From positions 1 to 64,000 of the forward strand of contig JAFUOO010000029.1 in the NCBI GenBank assembly GCA_017472685.1: DNA of 64,000 nt, given 5' to 3'. Both the position numbers and the translations under genes were made by a program. Below the pieces are notes generated by a model. That model was not told the origin of the DNA and searched no databases. It worked only from the letters and a program-made list of their open reading frames with translations. This DNA comes from Clostridia bacterium. Its GTDB lineage: Bacteria > Bacillota > Clostridia > UMGS1883. This document shows, piece by piece, positions 46,003-54,531 of this stretch. How positions within the stretch are numbered: position 1 is the stretch's first letter; each line of letters opens with the position of its first letter.

Positions 46003-46997
46003 TTATTCTTTGATTTCAAGAGCTTTTACAGCTTCGGCAATACAAGCTTTGCATCAACACGCTCGCTTGTCATGTACGCAACCTGGCCACGTTCGGCATA
46101 GCATTCGGTCAGACGTTTTACGGCACGCTTGCCGCGGTCACCTATCCACAAGTATTTGAAATCGCCAAAGAGGATAGGTCTGTTATTGTTACTGTCATCA
46201 TAGAGCTTGTTTGTGGAATAAACGGGAAAACCGAAAAGTTTGTCCGGAAGATCATTTGTTAAACCTTTTGTCCATACAGGTTTTCCACGATATGTTTTAA
46301 TTTTCCTGAGTGCATTTTCTGCTTTTTCGGACATTATGAAAACAGCACTCTCGCGGTATGCAGGGTTAAGTGAATGGATAAGGTCAAGAATATCATCGAA
46401 CGAAAGGGTATTCAGACTGTCGCAGCTTGCACCGACTTCTGCCTGATACACAAGACCGAGAGGCTTACCTTTGCCATTGCCACAGAAAAATGCTTCTTCT
46501 TCGGCTTCTCTGATAGCTTCCAGAGCGGTCTACTTGATATATGCTTCGAGGTCAAACTTTGTATCCTCGAGCAATTCGTCTGATACAATTATTTTATGAG
46601 CCAGCTTGTAGGCTCCGAGTATCACTTCGTTATAGGTAACGTCGCTTATAGGGATATTGCTACCTTCAGGAATCCAGGTTGCCTCGCTCATTTTTTCAGC
46701 TACAGGGATTTTCAAGTCTGCAGTTGTTTTTATGACCGTGCCGAGCTGGCGTAAAATGTTGGACTCAGAAAGTCCTGATACTATTTCGTTTTCAAAGGTG
46801 TCGGGGACAAGGAAGCCGCCGGAACCATCACTACCTTTTTTCAACGCTTTCACAGGCATACCTGTGTGCATGGCTTCCCAGAATGCTGTGGCATAGCCTT
46901 CTGATTCGGGTGCGGTAGTTGCTTTGTTTCCCTTTAATTCTTTTTCCAAAGCATCTAATCTGCTTCTTAATTCTTCATAGGTTTTAGTGTTCTTCAT
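46003..46997 (-). pseudogene. HK97-type major capsid protein, two lesions
   Basis: The N-terminal part from 46997 (MKNTKTYEELRSRLDALEKE.., GGFLVPDTFENEIV, ATWIPEGSNIPISDVTYNEV) and the C-terminal part (LNPAYRESAVFIMSEKAENALRK, PILFGDFKYLWIGDRGKRAVKRL, RVDAKLVLP) are one frame interrupted by TAG at 46530-46532. The sequence after it, TALEAIREAEEEAFFCGNGKGKPLGL, is typical capsid. Near 46034 a one-base loss shifts the last residues; restoring it gives LPEAVKALEIKE and a stop at 46003. The capsid would not be made whole. No terminase, portal or protease gene remains upstream. Confidence 0.9.
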
Positions 46998-47122
46998 ATA
47001 AATTCCTCCTGATTGTTTGATTTAGGGGTTAATACTCCGTTTGATTTCTGGTTTTTGTGCGTGATTGCCCACGCCCGTTGCACGATTAAAAAGCTGTAGG
47101 GATCAGATCCCCCCCGGGGTAA

Positions 47123-47365
47123 TCAAAGCATAAAAGTGGGGGAGTTCTTAAACTCGCGCTTGTTATAATAATTAAGCAGCTGCTGGGCTGTGTCAAAGTA
47201 GTGTCCGCCGCCTCTGTACTGCAAACACCAGTGCGGATTGGTTTTGTCATTACTTTTCATAATTATTACCGCGTTGCAACTGTCCTGGGGGATGATCTCC
47301 ACAACACAGTAGCGATTGAAATCAAGACCCTTCCAGAGATATTTTAAAAGACTCTTATTTACCAT
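47123..47365 (-). CDS. small element protein, unknown function
   Basis: I chose the ATG at 47365, seven bases after AAGGAGG. The 80-residue frame starts MVNKSLLKYLWKGLDFNRYC and ends with KREFKNSPTFML. The centre (VVEIIPQDSCNAVIIMKSND, PHWCLQYRGGGHYFDTAQQLLNYY) suggests a small beta domain. It overlaps the end of the zinc-ribbon gene by eleven bases. The 46998-47122 gap shows no gene. Confidence 0.6.
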   Translation of the reverse strand: MVNKSLLKYLWKGLDFNRYCVVEIIPQDSCNAVIIMKSNDKTNPHWCLQYRGGGHYFDTAQQLLNYYNKREFKNSPTFML

Positions 47366-47726
47366 CTGATTCACCTCCTTCCTCATAACCGAAATTATCC
47401 AAGTCAAGTATATAACCACACTTTTGGCATTCCTGATACTGTGTGGGTTTGTGATTTATGTTGTAATAGGGATTCATAGAATAACCGCATTTCGGACAGA
47501 GTTCAATTTTTGCCGTAAGGCACTTATCGCAAATCTGAAAACACCCATCCTCGTCAATTTCTATTAACGCAATATAGTCATCACAGTCACCCTCTCCGTC
47601 AATTAACGCCCAGGCATAATTGTTATAATTTCTCTTCCTGTCAAAACAGGCTTCTCTCATATGCCGTATTTCAGTGGCTAATACAGCAATGTTGTCAGAT
47701 ACCATTTCAAATTGTTTGATTTTCAT
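47355..47726 (-). CDS. zinc-ribbon protein of the element
   Basis: A 123-residue protein with two knuckles, CDKCLTAKIELCPKCGYSM and CQKCGYILDLDNF, after an acidic N-terminal half (WALIDGEGDCDDYIALIEIDEDG). The GGAGGAATA ribosome site is good. It may bind DNA or another protein; no family is recognised. Iteron-like repeats lie upstream. Confidence 0.75.
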   Translation of the reverse strand: MKIKQFEMVSDNIAVLATEIRHMREACFDRKRNYNNYAWALIDGEGDCDDYIALIEIDEDGCFQICDKCLTAKIELCPKCGYSMNPYYNINHKPTQYQECQKCGYILDLDNFGYEEGGESDGK

Positions 47727-47758
47727 AAAATATTCCTCCTGTAATTAATGTGTTTTTT

Positions 47759-48047
47759 GTAGCAGAAGTAGCAGTGCTTGTAGCAGTAGTTTTGTGAACT
47801 GCTACAGCCACAAACCCTTGTGCCACAGTGCTTTCGCGTGATTATGTAGCAGATGTAGAATGAAATTTGATTTTGTATGAACACAGAATAATCTTTGTAT
47901 ATACATACACTCTACATACAAACTTTTTCAAGCTTCGCCAAGAAGTTTATTTTGATGCTACAACTGCTACTGAAATGCCTCAAAGCCTTGTCCCATCGGG
48001 CTTTAATCCTGTAGCAGTACTTGTAGCAGTTGTAGCAGAAGTAGCAG
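47759..48047. repeat. iteron-like GTAGCAG repeats, candidate replication origin
   Basis: The word GTAGCAG occurs in direct orientation at 47759, 47768, 47780, 47846, 48011, 48023, 48032 and 48041, and inverted (CTGCTAC) at 47799 and 47964. The spacings of 9 and 12 recur at both ends. The 332-base stretch between the primase and the zinc-ribbon gene has no gene. Clustered short repeats beside a primase-helicase suggest an origin or initiator-binding site. Confidence 0.65.
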
Positions 48048-48058
48048 TAAATTTGTGT

Positions 48059-50338
48059 TTAAAGGTCAAATTCAGTGCCATCGTAACCATATTCACGATA
48101 GTATTGTTGCTTGACTTCGGTGGTAAGTGATAAATCTTTGTAATACGTATTGCCGACACGCCTTGTGGTCATTTCTGCTACAGTAGTGTTATGGAATCTT
48201 GCAAGCTCTTCACGGAATTCACGTGCCGTTTTGGCATAACCGTTATTATTGTCCTTGCACCAAGCCTGATAGACCTTATATATTCTTCCTGTTGTGCAAT
48301 GGTTGTTGATTTTGCCGTCGGGCCAGTTTTCGAGGCATTCTTCGGCAAAGCTTATAACCGAGCTGTTGGTACGGCTGTATTCTTCACGGGCATCAGCTAT
48401 GCAATCAGGCTCTGAAAAGCGGTAGCCGTTATTGATAACAGTAAGAAGTGCCATTACAGCCTTGTAAACAATGCCGTCACGCTCGGCATACATTTTGTCT
48501 TGCAGTTCTTTATCCTGCTTTTCTTTGGGTATGACATTGGGACAGTTTACAACCATAATTCTGTTGTAAACCCATTCACCATCGTCACCACCGAACTTGG
48601 GCAGTCTGTTCATGCAAAACCACAGAAGACCATTGTAGGTGTACTGAAATCCCTGCTGCCCTTTGAATTCAGCAAACAAGCTGTCACCGCCTGTGATTTT
48701 CTTGAAGGCTTTGAGCTCGTCAACCGACATAAAGCTCATATCAGAGCTGCCGGCAAGACGGGTGCCGTAGATAGCACCTGTGCCGAAACGTGCCTCAATC
48801 TCTTTTAGGTCGATGCCGATGAAGTTTTCATTGCCAAGCATTCGTTCCACCAAGCTCTTAAGCTGTGATTTACCTGTGTTTCCGGCACCTACCAAAAACA
48901 AGGACTTTTTCATTCTCCAACCTTTCACATTCGATAGACATACACCGATGAACTCAAGCAGTAACCGTGCAACCTCCATATTGTTATCAACCAGTGTTCT
49001 GAGGTATTGGTTGAATACCGGGGTTGGTGTAGGTTTATCATTCCAATCACAAGGAATCTGAATAGTAGAGTAGCATTCGGGAGAATGGGGGAGCAGATGA
49101 GGCTTGTCAGATTTAAGAGAAAGGAGGCCATTACGGAAATTGATAATGCCTTCATCAGCATTCAGCTCGTCCTGGCTTATATAGTTTGTGTCTGTGATTA
49201 TCTGGTTGTATGCTTCATTGACGGGATGCATTTTTACCATTTCTTCATCATAGTCAGCAATATAGCTCTTAATAACACCCTTGAGCATATCCGGTGCATA
49301 CAGCTTATACACGCCATTTTTATATACATATATCAAGAGCCCCTGCTTGCCACTGTCACGGACGAGCAGATATTTTAAGTGCTCTCTTGTCCATTTGGCA
49401 AGTAGCGATGGTTTGACATACGGTACGCCCGTGCTTTCGTCGAAGACTATAAAATACGGATGTTCCATTTTGGAACGATGATACAAACCGTTGCAGGATA
49501 AGATTGCATTGTCGATTGTAGCTGTGCGGTAATCCTCCCGTTCCCATTTGTCTCGCATGAGAGCAGAGGAACGGAAAACCTCATCTATTAAATCCGGGTC
49601 GGGACCTGTACGGAAAGCAATCATGCTGCAAAGTGCCAGGTCGGCTTCCGAATGAGAGCCGTAGTCACTATAGTCGCCGGAATAATATAGCTTCGTAAAT
49701 TTGTTGGCATTCTTTTGTTTAGACAGATTGCCAACTATATCGAAAACGGCACGGGTACCATCTCGAGCTGCACTATATTTAACCTTTTCACTTTTACGCA
49801 TATCCTTGTCAAGTGTTGTAAGAACAGCTGTAGTGCAGTCCTTTATGGGGACATCATTTACGGTGTTGCCTGTAAACACAGCAAAGCGATTGGTCAAACC
49901 TCCAACATATAGCTCAATGCCGTTGTTGGGGTTTTTCATATAAAACTGCTTGTCTAATCTCTTAATCCCGTTTTTGTCGGGGGACAGAGGAAGCTTTTCT
50001 AAATCGACCTTGCCGTAAATGTGCAGGCCGTTACCGCTGACAGAAAATTCTGCATAAGAATCAAATCTGGAAAGCATCGTTTTAACCCTGGGGTCATTTT
50101 CGTCTGCGTGGTCGATGTCAAGGAAGAAATACCCTTCAGGGATTACAAAGCCTACCCCTGCAGTGCCGACCTTTTTGGAAGCACATACCGCTTCCAGGTA
50201 TGTAACCCAGGTGTGTTTATACTTATCATTTGTACCTGTTGCACCACCGGATGCGGCAAAGGGTATTTTATTGATTCTGCCGTCCTTGAGCTCCTTGCGC
50301 CAAAGAAACCATATCCGCTGTGATTTTAAAGTTTGCAT
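48059..50338 (-). CDS. P4/D5-type primase-helicase
   Basis: A 759-residue replication protein of phages and plasmids. The N-terminal 250 residues are a primase-polymerase-like domain (GVGFVIPEGYFFLDIDHAD with the acidic pair, SGNGLHIYGK). The middle holds a D5_N-like region. The C-terminal part is a superfamily 3 helicase with Walker A FLVGAGNTGKSQ and WFCMNRLPKFGGDDGEWVYNRIMVV. The final 90 residues are a winged-helix-like tail. It would start replication of the excised element at a nearby origin. RBS AAAGGAGG. Confidence 0.93.
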   Translation of the reverse strand: MQTLKSQRIWFLWRKELKDGRINKIPFAASGGATGTNDKYKHTWVTYLEAVCASKKVGTAGVGFVIPEGYFFLDIDHADENDPRVKTMLSRFDSYAEFSVSGNGLHIYGKVDLEKLPLSPDKNGIKRLDKQFYMKNPNNGIELYVGGLTNRFAVFTGNTVNDVPIKDCTTAVLTTLDKDMRKSEKVKYSAARDGTRAVFDIVGNLSKQKNANKFTKLYYSGDYSDYGSHSEADLALCSMIAFRTGPDPDLIDEVFRSSALMRDKWEREDYRTATIDNAILSCNGLYHRSKMEHPYFIVFDESTGVPYVKPSLLAKWTREHLKYLLVRDSGKQGLLIYVYKNGVYKLYAPDMLKGVIKSYIADYDEEMVKMHPVNEAYNQIITDTNYISQDELNADEGIINFRNGLLSLKSDKPHLLPHSPECYSTIQIPCDWNDKPTPTPVFNQYLRTLVDNNMEVARLLLEFIGVCLSNVKGWRMKKSLFLVGAGNTGKSQLKSLVERMLGNENFIGIDLKEIEARFGTGAIYGTRLAGSSDMSFMSVDELKAFKKITGGDSLFAEFKGQQGFQYTYNGLLWFCMNRLPKFGGDDGEWVYNRIMVVNCPNVIPKEKQDKELQDKMYAERDGIVYKAVMALLTVINNGYRFSEPDCIADAREEYSRTNSSVISFAEECLENWPDGKINNHCTTGRIYKVYQAWCKDNNNGYAKTAREFREELARFHNTTVAEMTTRRVGNTYYKDLSLTTEVKQQYYREYGYDGTEFDL

Positions 50339-50374
50339 TGAAACACCTCCTTTCTATAAATTTTCATGCGATGC

Positions 50375-50551
50375 TTACTTTGACATGGCGTTTTTCATTA
50401 ACCACTCTTTATAAGCCTCAACAGGAATGAGTATTCTTGTACCGATACGAAGGATGGGGAACCCGGGGGTTCTTGTCAGCTCGTATGCTTTAGGCATGCT
50501 TATTCCCATTTGTGCGGATAATTCCTGCACACTCATTGTGGATTTTTCCAT
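50375..50551 (-). CDS. excisionase-like HTH protein
   Basis: I chose the ATG at 50551, nine bases after AAAGGAG. A 58-residue MerR/Xis-type DNA-binding protein: TMSVQELSAQMGISMPKAYELTRTPGFPILRIGTRILIPVEAYKEWL. Such proteins direct excision or repress early genes. It lies just upstream of the primase in the same direction. Confidence 0.85.
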   Translation of the reverse strand: MEKSTMSVQELSAQMGISMPKAYELTRTPGFPILRIGTRILIPVEAYKEWLMKNAMSK

Positions 50552-50590
50552 TAACAACATCTCCTTTCATATAGATTTGGGCAAATAAGA

Positions 50591-50620
50591 ACCACCGACC
50601 GGCCTGATGCCTATCGGTGG
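50591..50620 (-). terminator. terminator of the 51-residue protein gene
   Basis: CCACCGA and TCGGTGG enclose a loop and, on the minus strand, are followed by TTCTTATTT. Confidence 0.6.
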
Positions 50621-50776
50621 CTATTTTAAAACTATTGTAGGGTTGTTACCGTTGCATAACTGCTGCACAGCATTGTACGCGGTCAAATCCTTGATGCCGA
50701 AGCTGTTACGCTTGTCTAACATTTCTTCCTGAATCTTCAGTTTACGGTTTGCCCTTTGTTTATTTCTGTTTTTCAT
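50621..50776 (-). CDS. 51-residue basic element protein
   Basis: The frame starts MKNRNKQRANRKLKIQEEML and ends NGNNPTIVLK with stop TAG at 50621. The AAGGAGG site is seven to eight bases upstream. A basic N-terminus and short helical middle (DKRNSFGIKDLTAYNAVQQL) suggest a small nucleic-acid-binding protein. It is the first gene of the minus-strand replication unit. Confidence 0.65.
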   Translation of the reverse strand: MKNRNKQRANRKLKIQEEMLDKRNSFGIKDLTAYNAVQQLCNGNNPTIVLK

Positions 50777-50989
50777 ATTTTTGCCTCCTTTCTTAATGAT
50801 AGACCTTTCCCGCAGACCACTCCCTTATATGGGGGTGCGGGAAACCACCTTTTTTAAAGGTCGACATCCGACTGGGAAAAGTATTTTTGTAATTTGCTCT
50901 TGTATTTGTCTTAATTTTAGCATAGAATGTAATCGGAGTCAAAAAACGAGCCGCTTACGGCTACGCTTACTATATACGAGGTGATATTT

Positions 50990-52084
50990 ATGCCATATAC
51001 ATGGGATGATAAGTACATTGAATCCAAAGCAGATGATCATACAGACAATATTGGTTTTGGGGAAATAGGGGGTATTGGGCAACTAAAATATCATAGTCTG
51101 GCTTTTTCTGATTACTATGTTGGACAGGATAATGACGGTCAATGGCTGGCATATCCTGTTTGGAACAAAGAGAATCCATTGAAGGTATATTCAAAAGGAA
51201 ATCTTACCGGATATGATATATTAACAAGCCTTTGTAACCTTGCAAGAAGGATAGACGACTTTTCGGAAAAGAGCTATACGGAGCTTATAGTAGAATGGTG
51301 CAGGGAAAATATGCACCCATATCAGATAGAACATTTGTATAAAACTGTGACCGCTGATGGGTTTGATAAAGACGGAGTAGACGGAGATTTAGTATTAAGG
51401 GATAGTATATTCTCTTTTGAAGACTTTATGAGTGATTTAGGCAAGCTGTATAACGCTGCCAGATTCTATATGGCATTAGAGGGGATTGTACTTGAAAGAA
51501 ACACGAAGGCATATAATCTCTATGCAGAAGGGCGACATTTTGAAAGCTTTCCTTTTTTTGAAAAATATAAGCATAGGAGCATAGCGCCTGATGTAAATTT
51601 ATCCTCGGCAAATGGCGATTTGTTGGAGGAAATGAAGTTTTATGCAGAATATGAACGGGAACAGATGGTCGAGAGTTCGGACAATGGAGATTTTGAAACC
51701 GATCCTTATGATGACTATACATATCTTCAACGGCTGTTAGTTGAATGCATACCGGATTTCTGTTTAAGATTAAAAGTCGAGCCTAAAAGCAGTCGGTACA
51801 AATTGTATTTAGATGTGAAATCTGTATTTGATATTGCTTGGTATACTTTTGCAAGAATGCTGACAGAGGAGCCAGAGCCATATTTGAAAGGTGACGAACC
51901 GGAACGCCCGGAGGGTATTATGATATCCTGTAAGCATTGCGGACAGTTTATTATTCGAACAGCAGGCCATCAACAGTATTGTTCAAATAAAGAGTGCCAA
52001 AAAGTACGAAATGCACTGAATCAAAAGGAATACAGACGAAGAAAGAGTATAGAGAAGACTCGTGCTGAAAAACAAAAGAAATAA
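50990..52084 (+). CDS. uncharacterised protein with C-terminal zinc finger
   Basis: I chose the ATG at 50990 after GAGGTGAT. A 364-residue soluble protein. Most of it is a helical domain I do not recognise (SLCNLARRIDDFSEKSYTELIVEWC, YLQRLLVECIPDFCLRLKV). The C-terminal 60 residues hold a zinc finger (CKHCGQFIIRTAGHQQYCSNKEC) and a strongly basic tail (RRRKSIEKTRAEKQKK). The finger resembles those in CGNR/DUF6076-type proteins, which suggests nucleic-acid binding. It runs opposite to the replication genes. Confidence 0.75.
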   Translation: MPYTWDDKYIESKADDHTDNIGFGEIGGIGQLKYHSLAFSDYYVGQDNDGQWLAYPVWNKENPLKVYSKGNLTGYDILTSLCNLARRIDDFSEKSYTELIVEWCRENMHPYQIEHLYKTVTADGFDKDGVDGDLVLRDSIFSFEDFMSDLGKLYNAARFYMALEGIVLERNTKAYNLYAEGRHFESFPFFEKYKHRSIAPDVNLSSANGDLLEEMKFYAEYEREQMVESSDNGDFETDPYDDYTYLQRLLVECIPDFCLRLKVEPKSSRYKLYLDVKSVFDIAWYTFARMLTEEPEPYLKGDEPERPEGIMISCKHCGQFIIRTAGHQQYCSNKECQKVRNALNQKEYRRRKSIEKTRAEKQKK

Positions 52085-52093
52085 GCATATAAA

Positions 52094-52145
52094 AAACCAC
52101 ATAACATCACGTACTTTGCGTGTGTTGTGTGGTTTCGTTATTTTT
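52094..52145 (+). terminator. terminator after the zinc-finger protein
   Basis: AACCACATAACATCACG pairs with CGTGTGTTGTGTGGTT with small bulges, followed by a T-rich tail. Confidence 0.75.
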
Positions 52146-52224
52146 ATGCTTTTACTTTGGTTGATGTAATTTGGAAACGTATTATGAATAATTGCACAAT
52201 ACAATTATCGCATTGTAACTATAA

Positions 52225-52560
52225 CACATTTTTTAAGTGAATTCAAGTGAACTTGAGTGAATTCGACTGCACTCGACTGCACTCTTTTGAGAAATTTACA
52301 TTCCACAAATAATGTTTCCGAATGTTGTTTCCAAGGGGGTAAAAAACTCTTTCGCGTGCGTATACGCGTATACGTTGCTATTTCTCTCTTTTTTATATAT
52401 TTCACTTATATATAAAGAAAATGGGAAACATAGGTAACAACAGCTCAAGAAAGCTGATGTCAAAGGGCGTGGGGTGTTTCCAAAAAATGTTTCCGATGCC
52501 CTATTGGGAATTAGGGGAAACACTCTATTTTGATTCCCAATTTTTAAGGGGAAACAAAAA
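52225..52560. repeat. gene-free repeat region with palindromes and GTTTCC motifs
   Basis: No gene between 52085 and 52672. AAGTGAATTC recurs at 52235 in a near-palindrome (GAATTCAAGTGAACTTGAG), followed by GACTGCACTC twice in tandem. GTTTCC or its complement GGAAAC appears seven times between 52314 and 52556. CGTATACGCGTATACG at 52359-52374 is a perfect 16-base palindrome. The layout suggests a control or origin region. Confidence 0.6.
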
Positions 52561-52672
52561 TACGATGCATTATATTTTTCGCATTATAAAAATAACCACA
52601 AAATAGTTAATATTTATCTGGACTTTCTCAAAATTCTACGGTATAGTGTCATGCTACAAGGAGGTGCACACT

Positions 52673-52771
52673 ATGCCAAAGACTGAAAATAATGCAAAAA
52701 TTAAAAATGACCGCAGTGCCGGGAATACTCTCGGTGTTGCGGTGGTTTTGTTTTTGAAGGGAGGGTTATAA
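52673..52771 (+). CDS. 32-residue peptide gene
   Basis: A strong AAGGAGGTG site precedes ATG at 52673. The frame begins MPKTENNAKIKNDRSAGNTL and ends VAVVLFLKGGL. Its stop overlaps the start of the following broken gene (TAATG), a typical coupled pair. Confidence 0.55.
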   Translation: MPKTENNAKIKNDRSAGNTLGVAVVLFLKGGL

Positions 52772-52878
52772 TGAGCAGGTTGCTTGAAGAATTCTAGTAC
52801 GGGAATATCATTCCGCATGAACATAGTTATCAATGCACTGATGAAATCCAACTAAGAACGGTTATTTTGATACAATGA
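52771..52878 (+). pseudogene. remnant of a DUF6809-like small protein
   Basis: The frame MSRLLEEF is stopped by TAG at 52795 and then continues YGNIIPHEHSYQ. The family signature LLEE(F/L)xYGNI(x)P.E suggests the stop replaced an aromatic codon. The end is also truncated by a terminator hairpin at 52855-52889. Confidence 0.6.
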
Positions 52879-52889
52879 CCGTTCTTTTT
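52855..52889 (+). terminator. terminator after the small peptide genes
   Basis: AGAACGGT / ACCGTTCT stem with T run. Confidence 0.75.
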
Positions 52890-52956
52890 GTTTTGCAAAA
52901 AACGCCTTAACAACGGGGAAATGTTGAGATATTGAAAATTCTCTTTGGAAGTTTTT

Positions 52957-53034
52957 ATGAAAGCCAATTGGTGGAAAATAGCTATTGCAGTTGTTGCAGT
53001 TATTGCCGTTGTTTTAATTATCTGTTTCGTGTAA
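52957..53034 (+). CDS. 25-residue membrane peptide
   Basis: The frame MKANWWKIAIAVVAVIAVVL ... ICFV is a single membrane helix. Its TAA overlaps the ATG of the next frame. The upstream ribosome site is weak (GGAAG). It may be the N-terminal piece of a gene or a small membrane peptide. Confidence 0.4.
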   Translation: MKANWWKIAIAVVAVIAVVLIICFV

Positions 53035-53446
53035 TGAGACCTGAGTTTTTAAAAAAATACAATTTTGCCTTTAAACGCAAATGTAATCTTTGTTGTATGG
53101 CGGTTGCATTATTGATATATGCGTCAATAAAATATGGTTAACCAACATAACGGCAGGTGTTGTAGAAGTATTCTGCCGTTCTTTCTTAAACGATCTGGTT
53201 TGTCCATTGTTTTTCCTTGGATTTGCAAACATAGCGTTCTTATGGGCAGGATTTGAATTGAATTCATACTTAAAATGTATTGCTGTCGGAATGGTATGTG
53301 GAATGATTTGGGAATACTTCGCCCCTATCATTAACACGAAAGCAACCTCAGATCCGTGGGATTTGCTGTGTTACTTTATAGGTGTTTCGATTTATTATCT
53401 GCTGTTACGATTTGAAATAAGTTGTAAATATAAACGAAATAATTAG
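53034..53446 (+). pseudogene. frameshifted membrane protein
   Basis: From 53034 the frame reads MRPEFLKKYNFAFKRKCNLC then MAVALLIYA and runs out at 53141. A second frame takes over near 53120 (VNKIWLTNITAGVVEVFCRS, LVCPLFFLGFANIAFLWAGF, MVCGMIWEYFAPIIN, YFIGVSIYYLLLRFE). Joined, they give one multi-helix membrane protein of about 135 residues, so a one-base indel near 53120 is likely. Family not recognised. Confidence 0.6.
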
Positions 53447-53564
53447 GACCATTTAGGACGTGCATATTTTGGTGTCAGTTCAAACAAATACCATAAAACA
53501 CAAAAGTATGGTTCTGTTGGCTTAAATCGCACTGCAGAATCGTCCTTTTTTCTGCTTTTAACAG

Positions 53565-53725
53565 TAATCGTTGTTTTTGAACCCCCTAAGGCGAAAAAGT
53601 GCACCCCCCTAAAGAGTAATCGTTGCATTTGACCCTCGCTCTTAAAGCGTAAACGTTGTATTTGACCTCCACCCTTAAAGGGTAATCGTTGAATTTGAAC
53701 CCCTTTGTGAAAATTAAAACTGAAA
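53565..53725. repeat. tandem ~33-base repeats
   Basis: The unit AGTAATCGTTGxATTTGACC with CCCTTAAAG between copies occurs about four times: at 53572, 53614, 53648 and 53690. Copies vary in a few bases. The 53447-53930 stretch otherwise contains only the R3 repeat and no convincing gene. Confidence 0.65.
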
Positions 53726-53779
53726 ATTTTGCACCCCCTAAGGCTTCTTATATCAATTTGTGAAGCCGCAGCCAGAACT

Positions 53780-53825
53780 GATACGGTAATTGATACAATT
53801 TGTACGATTGCCGTATCGTTTTTTT
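53780..53825 (+). repeat. repeat R3: third copy of the 46-base hairpin
   Basis: Identical to the first 46 bases of R1 and R2. The bases just before it (GCCAGAACT) match those after the tRNA (GCCAGGACT), including the tRNA's encoded CCA. It therefore looks like a duplicated tRNA-distal end, as an integration event would leave. Confidence 0.85.
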
Positions 53826-53930
53826 ATGCCTGGAAAAAGCGATCCTTCGAAGGGGATTTCTTGCATGATGGTGAAATGTGTGATAAAATAATGCTAATAA
53901 AATTGAATTTGATAGTGGAGGAATAACCAT

Positions 53931-54491
53931 ATGACTGAAAAAGAAAAAATGTTGCATGGTGAATGGTACGATGCTAATTTTGATAAGCTGTTGCTCGAAG
54001 AAATAAGAAAAGCGAAGCTACTTTGTTATGATTTCAATATGGCCAAGCCCGGAAGTGTTGAGCAACAGTCTGCTTTGGAGAAATTGTTGGGGACAGAGCT
54101 TCCGGAGGGAGTTACTGTACAGGCTCCTGTTTATTTTGATTATGGTGAATATACGCATTTTGGGAAGGGAACATTTGTTAATCATGGCTGTTATTTTATG
54201 GATGGAGGGACAATACATATTGGAGAAAATGTTTTTATCGGTCCTTTCTGCGGTTTCTATACGGCAACCCATCCGATAAACTTTACCGACAGAAATAAAG
54301 GATTTGAAAAGGCATTGCCGATTAAGATAGGAGATAATTGTTGGTTTGGTGCAAATGTTTCTGTCATGCAAGGTGTCACTATAGGAGCGGGGTGTGTAAT
54401 CGCTGCCGGAAGTGTAGTGACTAAAAATGTGCCGGAAAACTGTTTGGTTGCCGGTGTTCCGGCCACAATTAAGAAGCGGATAAACCAATAA
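53931..54491 (+). CDS. maltose/galactoside-type O-acetyltransferase
   Basis: A 186-residue left-handed beta-helix acetyltransferase of the Maa/LacA group. MTEKEKMLHGEWYDANFDKLL is the N-terminal Mac domain. The hexapeptide repeats follow (NHGCYFMDGGTIHIGENVFIG, KIGDNCWFGANVSVMQGVTIGAGCVIAAGSVVTKNVP), with the catalytic histidine in TATHPI. It transfers acetyl from acetyl-CoA to sugars. RBS GGAGG. It is the first intact gene after R3. Confidence 0.95.
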   Translation: MTEKEKMLHGEWYDANFDKLLLEEIRKAKLLCYDFNMAKPGSVEQQSALEKLLGTELPEGVTVQAPVYFDYGEYTHFGKGTFVNHGCYFMDGGTIHIGENVFIGPFCGFYTATHPINFTDRNKGFEKALPIKIGDNCWFGANVSVMQGVTIGAGCVIAAGSVVTKNVPENCLVAGVPATIKKRINQ

Positions 54492-54531
54492 CAAATTCCA
54501 ATTCATCTAATTGACAGCAACAGCGAGTTGC

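Larger units (their letters stand above)
41068..52084. mobile_element. decayed phage-derived integrative element
   Basis: Between the defence genes and 52.1 kb nearly all genes run on the minus strand. They include two serine recombinases, an HK97-type capsid pseudogene, small zinc/HTH proteins, iteron-like repeats, a P4/D5-type primase and an excisionase-like protein. Terminase, portal, tail and lysis genes are absent, so it cannot make particles as it stands. The exact ends are not proven; the flanking R2 (34764) and R3 (53780) repeats are the best candidates for the wider island. Confidence 0.65.

Noticed and set aside
46530..52797. Possible TAG recoding: in-frame TAG in the capsid gene and in the DUF6809-like gene
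   Set aside because: The capsid also has a one-base frameshift, and the 53 kb membrane gene is frameshifted too, so decay explains the stops. Another gene of the element (50621) uses TAG as its normal stop.
53443..53628. Minus-strand 61-residue frame across the tandem repeats
   Set aside because: No ribosome site and its N-terminal half is repeat sequence; the remainder may be a gene fragment but cannot be supported.
53565..53725. Tandem repeats as a CRISPR array
   Set aside because: Units are adjacent without unique spacers of constant length, copies are degenerate, and no cas gene is in the window.
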